Of a DNA stretch of 11,987 nt, positions 6,523-11,987 are shown piece by piece. Location: NCBI GenBank assembly GCA_018056145.1, contig JAGPGE010000090.1, positions 1 through 11,987 of the forward strand. The letters are read 5' to 3'. The notes beneath the pieces were generated by a model. That model was not told the origin of the DNA. It made no database searches and saw nothing but the letters and a program-made list of their open reading frames with translations. A program made the translations under genes and the position numbers. Source of the stretch: Armatimonadota bacterium (GTDB taxonomy: Bacteria; Armatimonadota; Zipacnadia; Zipacnadales; JABUFB01). Positions within the stretch are counted from its first letter, which is position 1. Every line of letters starts with the position of its first letter.

Positions 6523-6551
6523 AGCATAGCACAAGCGCGGGATGGGAACAA
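6523..6551 (-). promoter_or_regulatory. Candidate promoter of the TM2-acetyltransferase-tatC-GTPase block
   Basis: Reading the minus strand, TTGTTC (6551-6546) and TATGCT (6528-6523) are spaced by 17 bases. The -35 matches the sigma-70 consensus at three positions and the -10 at four. It sits directly after the terminator of the preceding oxidoreductase gene and about 70 bases upstream of the TM2 start, where a promoter is needed. Confidence 0.4.
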
Positions 6552-6553
6552 GG

Positions 6554-6601
6554 ATAGGCGCCGGGCGGGCGCCAACCTGCACCACCCGGCCCGGCGCCTA
6601 T
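6554..6601 (-). terminator. Intrinsic-type terminator after the Gfo/Idh/MocA oxidoreductase gene
   Basis: A perfect 13-bp GC-rich stem (6554-6566 with 6589-6601) with a 22-base loop begins 17 bases past the stop codon at 6619. On the minus strand it is followed by CCTTGTTCCC, a modest T-rich tail. It marks the end of the hydrolase-oxidoreductase operon. Confidence 0.75.
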
Positions 6602-6618
6602 GGTCGCCTCCTGTGCGC

Positions 6619-7659
6619 TCAGTCCTCGATCGTCACCATGCCGGCGCCGTGGGAGCTCTCGTAGATCGCCTCGCCGATCTGCAGGGAACGGTAACTGTCC
6701 CACAGGTCCGGGCCGCCCTCGACCTGACCCAGGCAACGCAGGGCGAAATGCCGCACTTCTCCCAGGTAGCCGAAAGTGGCGCGCGAGTTGGAGATGCCGG
6801 TCCAGGCGGGCTCGAACACGTGACGGTAGCGCCCGGCCTGCGGAACCACGGTGGTGAAGTCCTCTTTGGACTGCCAGGAGACGTGGAGCATGTCGCGGAC
6901 CTCGACGCAGGTTTCAAGGCCCGTGAGGTGCAGGATCTCCTCGATGTCCCGGAACCCGGTGCGGTGTTCGAGGCCATTCAAGTCGAGCTGGCCGATGGCG
7001 CCTGACCTGAACTGCAGGTTCACCAGATACGCGAACTGGGTGGGTGTGGCCTCGTAGTACAGCGCCTGCACGGTTTGCACGTCGCCGCCGAAGAACCGTA
7101 TCAGGTCGAAGATATGGCAAAGCTGCCCGATGAGCATGGAGCGCTTTGCCGAGTCGATGCCCCAGATCTGTGGGTACGGGCCCTGGGCGAACTTGCAGTA
7201 GAGCTTGCGCAGGGGGCCGAACTCCTCGCGGGCGATGATGTCCTGAGCCATCAAGTACACGTGGGCGAAGCGCTTCATGAACCCGCACTGGCCCCAGGTG
7301 CCGTGGGCTTCGGCGATCTGGGCAAGCTCCTTCGCCTCGCTACTCTTGTTCGCGGAGGGTTTTTCGACGTACACCGGGATGCCTCGGCGCAGCACGTGTG
7401 GCGCGAGTTCGTAATGCTGGGGAGCCGGGCCGATGACGAAGATCCCGTCCAGCTCCTCCTTGTCCATCATCTCTTCCATGTCGGTGTAGACCTTGCGCGC
7501 GCCGAAGTTGCGGGCATTGCGCTCGGCTTTGGCGCGGTCGATGTCACACACCGCTACCAGGTCGATTTCGGGCACCTGGTGCAGGTTGGGGAAGATGGAT
7601 GCGGTGGCGAACCCGCCGCAGCCGATGAACGCCAGCTTTGCCTGTCTCTGCTCGGACAC
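6619..7659 (-). CDS. Gfo/Idh/MocA-family NAD(P)-dependent oxidoreductase
   Basis: This is a 346-residue cytoplasmic dehydrogenase of the glucose-fructose oxidoreductase/inositol dehydrogenase family. The N-terminal Rossmann fold shows GCGGFA (13-18) and an acidic end to the second strand (CD, 38-39), which favours NAD over NADP. The family hallmark EKP (99-101) supplies the catalytic-site Lys100, and the C-terminal substrate domain carries H182 in QLCHIFDL. Substrates are typically sugars, inositols or sugar acids; the precise one is not evident. I chose the GTG at 7659 because GAGGTG (7671-7666) sits 6 bases before it. A GTG at 7668, inside that SD, would add three residues. The gene follows the secreted hydrolase by 36 bases on the same strand, so the two are probably co-transcribed and functionally linked. 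A strong terminator lies just beyond its stop. Confidence 0.88.
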   Translation of the reverse strand: MSEQRQAKLAFIGCGGFATASIFPNLHQVPEIDLVAVCDIDRAKAERNARNFGARKVYTDMEEMMDKEELDGIFVIGPAPQHYELAPHVLRRGIPVYVEKPSANKSSEAKELAQIAEAHGTWGQCGFMKRFAHVYLMAQDIIAREEFGPLRKLYCKFAQGPYPQIWGIDSAKRSMLIGQLCHIFDLIRFFGGDVQTVQALYYEATPTQFAYLVNLQFRSGAIGQLDLNGLEHRTGFRDIEEILHLTGLETCVEVRDMLHVSWQSKEDFTTVVPQAGRYRHVFEPAWTGISNSRATFGYLGEVRHFALRCLGQVEGGPDLWDSYRSLQIGEAIYESSHGAGMVTIED

Positions 7660-7695
7660 AAGTGTCACCTCTTCTGATTGATGCGGCTTTCGGCT

Positions 7696-9591
7696 CTACT
7701 CGGCTTCGGTTTTCTCGAAACGAATCTCTGGCACGCCGCTGAAGTCCACCACGAATCTCCCGCCAGAGGTGGGGAAGACCACCTGCCCAGCCCGCTCGAA
7801 GTCGTTGGGGCCCGGCACTTCAAGCGCCTTTGCGCCATCCTGCTTCATGTACTCGTCGGCGAAGCGGATGACCACCTTCTCCCGGTCACCCACGGGATGC
7901 CCGGTTGTGGTGACCGCCTCGCCATCCACATGCCACGCGGTCAGGAAATGCCCGTCCGGACGGAACCCGGCGTCCACCATGTTCCGGAAGATGCTGATCT
8001 TGTGCACCACGGGGCAGGACAGGTCGTCCTGGCCGTGGACGATGATCACCTTGTTGTTCGGGTTTGCGGCGTAAGCAAGTTTCAGGTGCCCCGGGTGGCC
8101 GGGGTCGCGGATCTCCTGCATGTCTTTCGTGAGATACGCTGGGCTTTCAGGGTCTCTCGAATACCCAGCGTTGAGGTGGCTTCCGTACTCGCCGGTGCCA
8201 AAGGCGATGCCGTCGGTGAGGCCCGGCATGCCGCAGATATCCACCACGCAGGCGAAGGTATGCGGGGCCAGCTTGTTGACCATCAGCGTTACGTTGCCGC
8301 CGCCGCTTCCGCCCATGGAGTAGCAGCGGCGCGGGTTGATGGTCACGCCGGCTTCCTTGAGCTGCTGCTGGATGTGGTAGAGCGCGCGCAGGCAGTCCAT
8401 GGCTTGCAGGTAGCCGTGGTCGTAGGGCTTTTCCCCCAGGACCCGGGGCTCGGTGTCGCCACTCTGAAGGTAGTTGACGCTGGCGGCGATCACGTTGAAG
8501 CGTTCCGAGAAGCTGCGGCACCACTGCAGGTACACATCCTGGTTGTAGACTCCTCCCCAGTTATGCAGGCAGAGCATGAGGCCGGTGTTCTCGTTAATGC
8601 CCTGCGGCGGCTCCTCAACGTGCATTTTCACGAAACGTTCGCCCGGCTGGAAGGGCCATTCCTGGCCCTCAAACTGCTGCTCCTGTTCGAGCACTTGCTT
8701 GCGTCCCTCCTTGACGACGGGTTTGGGCGCCTTCTGGCCAGTCAGTTCTGCCGTCAGGTCTTCCAGCGCCAGAAGCACCAGCCCCGCAGTGAAGCCGGGG
8801 AACTGCGTGCGCCGATCCGGCGTGCGATAGATGAAAATGGAATACGGCAGCTTGCGCCCACCTGTGGGCGCCTGGATGCTGAAGTCGGCGCCGGTGTCGG
8901 TCATGCGATCCTTTACGCCAGCCGGAAGTCTCTCGATGTCGGTGTCGCTGATGCCAACCGTCACGGCGTCGAGACCGGAGTTCGGAAGCACGATGTCCCG
9001 CGCGGTACAACTCTGCTGGGGCACCTCCTTCCCGTGGACGGCTCCAGCGGGCAAGTCCACCATCACCCACTGGCCGATGCGGTCGTGCCAGGGGAGCGCC
9101 TTCTCGCCGGGAGTGTACGTGTTGGCTTCGGCCGCCGGCCCCGGCGCCGTGGGCTGGTCCGCGGCTTTCCCCGGCCACGAGAGCAGCATCACACCCGCGG
9201 TTGCACCGGGGAAGTCGGTGACCGGCGGCGGATTGCGGTACACCAGGATGTCATAGGTAATGAGCACCTTTTTCCCGGCGGGGTCCATGAGGTCCACGGT
9301 GTCGCCGGTGAGCTCCAGCTTGAGCGCATCCGCAAACTGCTTCGATTGGCTGCTGGCGATGGCGATGAAGACCTGATCCACCTTCTCGTCCGGAAGCACC
9401 AGCCTTCGCGGCTCCTCACACGACTGCCACGGCACGGGCTTGTCGGACGCGTACTTCTCGGGCAGGTTCCCGATGACGTACCGTCCGACCCGGTCATGCC
9501 AGGGGCACTCACCGTTCTTGACGATCCATGTATTGTCAGCCGCCGCGAGCACCGCGACGAACACGGAAAGCATGGGCAGAAGACGGGTCAT
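7696..9591 (-). CDS. Secreted alpha/beta hydrolase (prolyl-oligopeptidase/esterase-like) with duplicated N-terminal domain
   Basis: This is a 631-residue protein starting with a signal peptide: R3, hydrophobic 4-15, and A-x-A at 16-18 before D19. Two tandem repeats, offset by 137 residues, follow: PWHDR at 30-34 and 167-171, VP-x-QSC at 53-58 and 190-195, a Y-x-I-x-[VI]-YR strand at 113-119 and 250-256, and FPG-x-TAG at 127-133 and 264-270. A charged linker (about 285-325) leads to an alpha/beta hydrolase domain (about 335-590). Its inferred catalytic triad is Ser429 in GGSGG, Asp523 in HGQDDL and His565 in TTGHP. Relatives cleave peptide or ester bonds; here the substrate is unknown. The ATG at 9591 has AGGGGG 7 bases upstream and gives a proper signal peptide. 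The frame is open to 9684, but that adds 31 residues lacking any such logic. The oxidoreductase follows 36 bases downstream; the M55 peptidase gene is divergent. Confidence 0.8.
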   Translation of the reverse strand: MTRLLPMLSVFVAVLAAADNTWIVKNGECPWHDRVGRYVIGNLPEKYASDKPVPWQSCEEPRRLVLPDEKVDQVFIAIASSQSKQFADALKLELTGDTVDLMDPAGKKVLITYDILVYRNPPPVTDFPGATAGVMLLSWPGKAADQPTAPGPAAEANTYTPGEKALPWHDRIGQWVMVDLPAGAVHGKEVPQQSCTARDIVLPNSGLDAVTVGISDTDIERLPAGVKDRMTDTGADFSIQAPTGGRKLPYSIFIYRTPDRRTQFPGFTAGLVLLALEDLTAELTGQKAPKPVVKEGRKQVLEQEQQFEGQEWPFQPGERFVKMHVEEPPQGINENTGLMLCLHNWGGVYNQDVYLQWCRSFSERFNVIAASVNYLQSGDTEPRVLGEKPYDHGYLQAMDCLRALYHIQQQLKEAGVTINPRRCYSMGGSGGGNVTLMVNKLAPHTFACVVDICGMPGLTDGIAFGTGEYGSHLNAGYSRDPESPAYLTKDMQEIRDPGHPGHLKLAYAANPNNKVIIVHGQDDLSCPVVHKISIFRNMVDAGFRPDGHFLTAWHVDGEAVTTTGHPVGDREKVVIRFADEYMKQDGAKALEVPGPNDFERAGQVVFPTSGGRFVVDFSGVPEIRFEKTEAE

Positions 9592-9705
9592 CCCACGACC
9601 CCCTGTGAAGGCGTTCGGCCCATATTCCGCTCGGCGGGGAGGCATTCCTGCCTGTGTGGGGAAACCCCTCCGAGGCCAGCTCATCTAACATCCGGAGACG
9701 AGACC
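9592..9705. other. Divergent intergenic region between hydrolase and M55 peptidase genes
   Basis: This 114-base gap must hold start signals for both the minus-strand hydrolase operon and the plus-strand peptidase gene. I see ribosome-binding sites at both ends but no convincing -35/-10 pair on either strand. It contains the palindromic element at 9627-9650 and a GGGG-AAA-CCCC dyad at about 9658-9668, either of which could be an operator. Confidence 0.4.
9627..9650 (-). repeat. GGAAT-centred intergenic element, copy A
   Basis: Read on the minus strand these 24 bases match 19 of 24 positions of the element at 10523-10546 on the plus strand. Both contain GGAAT, a CCT three to five bases on, and CCCGCCGA. 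This copy overlaps a perfect 5-bp palindrome (AGGCA-GGAA-TGCCT on the minus strand, 9653-9640). It lies upstream of the M55 gene; the other copy lies downstream in the opposite orientation. A REP-like repeat is suspected. Confidence 0.45.
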
Positions 9706-10494
9706 ATGCGCATTGTCATCTGCACCGACCTTGAGGGGATCAGCGGGGTCACCTGCTGGGAACAGACCCGCGACATGACCACCAACCTCTACCAGGAGGC
9801 CCGGGCATTGCTCACCGCGGATATCAACGCCTGCGTCGAGGGGTGTCTCGAAGGCGGTGCGACTGAGATTGTGGTGCGAGACGGGCACGGCGGCGGGTTC
9901 AACATCATCCCTGAACAGCTTCACCCCGAAGCGCAGTGTGTCACGGGCCCCGGCAGGCCCAATGCCGCCTGCGGATTCGACGAGAACTTCGCCGGCCTGA
10001 TCCTCCTGGGCTACCATGCGATGAACGGCGTGGAGGACGGGGTCCTACACCACACCCAGAGCTCCAGGGGCGAGAACCGCTACTGGTACAACGGCGTGGA
10101 GTCCGGCGAGATTGCCCAGAGCGCACTGGTGGCGGGTTCATTCGGGATCCCACCGATCATGTGCACCGGCGATGTGCGGGCCTGCGAGGAAGCCGTGCGC
10201 TTCCTGGGTGACAGCATCGTTACCGTCGCGGTCAAAGAGGGCTTCAGCCGCACGAGTTGCCGGATGATCGCGCCGAAGAAGGCGCGGGAGATGATCCGCG
10301 ACGGCGCCCGGCGGGCGATGGGCGTGATTCCGGACTGCAGGCCGTACACCATCGACCTGCCGATTACCGCGCGGCTGTGGCTGAAGGACATCGACACCGT
10401 GGCGCAGATGGCCCGCGCCGGCCTCTCCACGCGCATTGACGATCACACGCTGGAGCGGATCATCGACGATCCCAGGGATATTTACCGGTTTTGA
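9706..10494 (+). CDS. dppA: M55-family D-aminopeptidase (DppA-like)
   Basis: This is a 262-residue zinc aminopeptidase related to Bacillus subtilis DppA, which releases N-terminal D-amino acids from short peptides such as D-Ala-D-Ala. The metal and catalytic residues are at matching places: D8 and E10 in TDLEGISG, H61 in VVRDGHGGG, H104 in LLGYHAM, H115/H116 in DGVLHHT, and E135 in ESGEIAQ. The length is that of the family, and there is no signal peptide, so it acts in the cytosol as DppA does. The ATG at 9706 has GGAG (9694-9697) 8 bases upstream and places D8/E10 as in DppA. The frame is open far upstream, but that stretch only mirrors the antisense hydrolase gene. No dipeptide transporter adjoins it. 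The sulfatase follows 123 bases later on the same strand. The symbol reflects family membership, not proven substrate. Confidence 0.88.
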   Translation: MRIVICTDLEGISGVTCWEQTRDMTTNLYQEARALLTADINACVEGCLEGGATEIVVRDGHGGGFNIIPEQLHPEAQCVTGPGRPNAACGFDENFAGLILLGYHAMNGVEDGVLHHTQSSRGENRYWYNGVESGEIAQSALVAGSFGIPPIMCTGDVRACEEAVRFLGDSIVTVAVKEGFSRTSCRMIAPKKAREMIRDGARRAMGVIPDCRPYTIDLPITARLWLKDIDTVAQMARAGLSTRIDDHTLERIIDDPRDIYRF

Positions 10495-10522
10495 TGCTTG
10501 GCGGTTCTGGTCGTCTGTAAGC

Positions 10523-10546
10523 GGGGAATCCCTGCCCGCCGACCGG
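10523..10546 (+). repeat. GGAAT-centred intergenic element, copy B
   Basis: This element matches the minus-strand reading of 9627-9650 at 19 of 24 positions. It runs directly into a separate perfect 7-bp hairpin at 10538-10556. It lies 28 bases after the M55 peptidase stop. Confidence 0.45.
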
Positions 10547-10556
10547 GACGGTCGGC
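10538..10556 (+). terminator. Hairpin after the M55 peptidase gene
   Basis: GCCGACC (10538-10544) and GGTCGGC (10550-10556) form a perfect 7-bp stem with a 5-base loop. An outer GCCC/GGGC pairing (10534-10537 with 10563-10566) can extend it across an internal loop. It lacks a T-run. It may be a weak terminator, or the stem of the repeat element it overlaps, in which case the peptidase and sulfatase could still share a transcript. Confidence 0.45.
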
Positions 10557-10617
10557 CTACGCGGGCTCGTGCTGCCAGACGCGGAATCGCATCGCACCCA
10601 GATGGATGGAGCCACCC

Positions 10618-11987
10618 ATGCCTACCGACCGGCCCAACATACTTCTCATCACCAGCGACCAGCAGCACTGGAACACACTCGGCTGCCTGAACCCCGAAGT
10701 CCAGACGCCGTGCCTGGATCGGATGGCCGCCGAAGGCACGCTTTTCAACCGCGCCTACACGGTAAACCCAACCTGTACACCCACCCGGGCGTCCATGATC
10801 ACTGGACGCTTCCCCAGCCAGCACGGGGCGTACTCCCTGGGCACGAAGCTGTCGGAAGAGGAGCCCACGGTCGGGCCGGTTCTTGGGTCCGCGGGCTACC
10901 GCACCGCGCTGGTTGGCAAGGCGCATTTCCAGCCCTTGCGGGGAACGGACGAGTACCCCTCGCTGGAAGCCTACCCGGTGCTGCAGGACCTCGACTTCTG
11001 GCGGCGTTTCAACGGTCCTTTCTACGGATTCGAGCGCGTGGAACTGGCCAGGAACCATACCGACGAAGCCCACGTGGGACAGCATTACGCCATCTGGATG
11101 GAAGAGCGCGGGTTGAGCAACTGGCGCGACTACTTCCGCACGCCCACGGGGAACAATGACAGCCAGCGCCGGAAGTGGCTGATCCCCGAGGAGTACCACT
11201 ACAGCGCGTGGATCGCGGAACGCACCAACGCGCTGTTGGAGCAATATGCGAACGCGGGCGAGAACTTCATGCTCTGGGCCAGCTTCTTCGACCCCCACCC
11301 GGCGTATCTCGCGCCCGAGCCCTGGGACACCATGTATGATCCGGCGGCCCTGACAGTGCCGGGTCTTGTGCCGGGGGAACATGACCGCAACCCGCCGCAT
11401 TTCCAGCTCACCCAGCAGCAGACACCGGATTTCTCGCCTTGGCAGACCACCCACAAGGGTCTGCACGGGTTCCACTCCCACCTGCACGACCGGGATGAGC
11501 TGGCGAAGAACATCGCGGTCTACTACGGGATGATCTCGCTGATGGACAAGTACATCGGGGCGATCCTGGACCGGCTCGACAGCCTGGGGCTTGCTGAGAA
11601 CACTCTTGTCCTGTTCAGCACCGACCACGGCCACCTGTTCGGGCACCACGGGCTCATCGCCAAGGGCGCGTTCCACTATGACGATCTGCTGCGGGTGCCC
11701 ATGATCGCCCGCATGCCTGGCACCGTCCCTGCGGGCAGGCGCACCGATGCGTTGTGGTCTCACGCGGACTTCGCGCCCACCTTCCTGGGTATGGCGGGCC
11801 TGGATATCCCATGGTGGATGACCGGCGTCGATCAGACCGGGGTGCTCAGGGGGGAACAGGAGCAGGCGCGGGACCATGTGCTGGTCGAGAACCGGCACGA
11901 AGTGGATACGATCCATGTGAAGACCTACGTGGATGACCGGTACAAGATTACCGCGTACTACCGGCAGACCTATGGGGAGCTGTTCGA
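10618..11987 (+). CDS. Sulfatase (formylglycine-dependent, arylsulfatase superfamily), 3' end beyond window
   Basis: At least 456 residues are present, so little of a usual 450-550-residue sulfatase is missing. The active-site signature is CTPTRASMITGR (53-64). Cys53 is the residue oxidised to formylglycine by a separate maturation enzyme, not found here. Metal and substrate residues follow the family: D14-Q15 in LITSDQQH, K101 and H103 in VGKAHF, D225 and H227 in FFDPHP, D336-H337 in STDHGH, and K349 in AKGAFHYDD. D14-Q15 in place of the commoner D-D occurs in choline-sulfatase-like members. There is no N-terminal signal peptide, so the enzyme appears cytosolic and would act on imported sulfated compounds. 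The ATG at 10618 has GGAG (10608-10611) 6 bases upstream. The substrate (sugar sulfate, choline sulfate or other) cannot be told. It follows the M55 gene by 123 bases. Confidence 0.92.
   Translation, partial: MPTDRPNILLITSDQQHWNTLGCLNPEVQTPCLDRMAAEGTLFNRAYTVNPTCTPTRASMITGRFPSQHGAYSLGTKLSEEEPTVGPVLGSAGYRTALVGKAHFQPLRGTDEYPSLEAYPVLQDLDFWRRFNGPFYGFERVELARNHTDEAHVGQHYAIWMEERGLSNWRDYFRTPTGNNDSQRRKWLIPEEYHYSAWIAERTNALLEQYANAGENFMLWASFFDPHPAYLAPEPWDTMYDPAALTVPGLVPGEHDRNPPHFQLTQQQTPDFSPWQTTHKGLHGFHSHLHDRDELAKNIAVYYGMISLMDKYIGAILDRLDSLGLAENTLVLFSTDHGHLFGHHGLIAKGAFHYDDLLRVPMIARMPGTVPAGRRTDALWSHADFAPTFLGMAGLDIPWWMTGVDQTGVLRGEQEQARDHVLVENRHEVDTIHVKTYVDDRYKITAYYRQTYGELF

Noticed and set aside
9529..9591. 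Tat-dependent export of the hydrolase, suggested by the nearby tatC
   Set aside because: Its signal has a single Arg and no twin-arginine motif, so Sec export is the simpler reading.
9592..9684. Upstream start for the secreted hydrolase
   Set aside because: It would bury the signal peptide 31 residues inside the protein; the ATG at 9591 has AGGGGG at the right distance.
7678..9705. A long plus-strand open frame running into the M55 peptidase, which would make a 938-residue fusion
   Set aside because: It is exactly antisense to the secreted hydrolase, whose signal peptide, repeats and catalytic triad are clear. The M55 domain starts at the SD-preceded ATG at 9706. The open frame reflects GC-rich codon bias.
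10581..10590. GCG-GAAT-CGC dyad as a further member of the GGAAT element family
   Set aside because: A 3-bp stem is too short to tell from chance in GC-rich sequence.
10138..11916. A 592-codon minus-strand open frame
   Set aside because: It lies antisense to the M55 and sulfatase genes, whose catalytic motifs are intact. Its translation is Arg/Val/Gly-rich with no recognisable domain.
1..11987. A novel defence or mobile system
   Set aside because: There is no integrase, transposase, toxin-antitoxin, nuclease or CRISPR array. The dynamin-like GTPase alone does not make a defence system, and its neighbours are housekeeping or envelope genes.

Overview
The window is about 12 kb of GC-rich, gene-dense bacterial DNA. 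It has no rRNA, tRNA, insertion sequence, phage gene or CRISPR array. Shine-Dalgarno sequences, one near-consensus sigma-70-type promoter and hairpins in several gene gaps fit a free-living bacterium. The mix of Gfo/Idh/MocA oxidoreductases, a sulfatase, a secreted serine hydrolase, an M55 peptidase and a stand-alone CUT1 sugar-transport ATPase resembles uncultured heterotrophs such as Armatimonadota, Hydrogenedentota or Planctomycetota-like lineages. That placement is a guess from gene content; no marker gene is present.

Layout. (1) 2-133, +: the last 43 residues of an oxidoreductase, then a 140-base gap and a 76-residue single-span membrane protein with a Pro/Ala/Gly-rich tail (274-504). 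(2) 505-706: a long hairpin, a TTGACT-17-TATAAT promoter and a second hairpin with a T-run at the predicted 5' end of the mRNA, then a UgpC/MsmX/MalK-type ATPase (707-1831, +). (3) A 10-bp perfect hairpin at 1867-1892 separates it from a convergent minus-strand block. Read right to left, this holds a TM2-domain protein (6454-6215), a GNAT acetyltransferase (6122-5139), TatC (5129-4179) and a 750-residue dynamin-like GTPase (4182-1930) whose GTG start overlaps the tatC stop. (4) A perfect 13-bp terminator stem (6554-6601) closes the next minus-strand pair: a signal-peptide-bearing alpha/beta hydrolase (9591-7696) followed by a Gfo/Idh/MocA oxidoreductase (7659-6619). (5) Divergent from that pair, on +, are an M55 (DppA-like) D-aminopeptidase (9706-10494) and a sulfatase (10618 to the right edge).

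How the genes may work together. The right half looks catabolic: a secreted esterase/peptidase-like hydrolase, an NAD(P)-dependent sugar-type oxidoreductase, a probably cytosolic metallo-aminopeptidase and a sulfatase with no N-terminal signal. The orphan ATPase could power sugar importers encoded elsewhere. The middle block is envelope-related (TM2, TatC, dynamin-like GTPase), with tight tatC-GTPase coupling. No complete new defence or mobile system is evident. The most unusual items are the hydrolase's gapless 137-residue N-terminal duplication, the tatC/dynamin coupling with an acidic TatC tail, and small GGAAT-centred intergenic palindromes that may be a dispersed repeat family.
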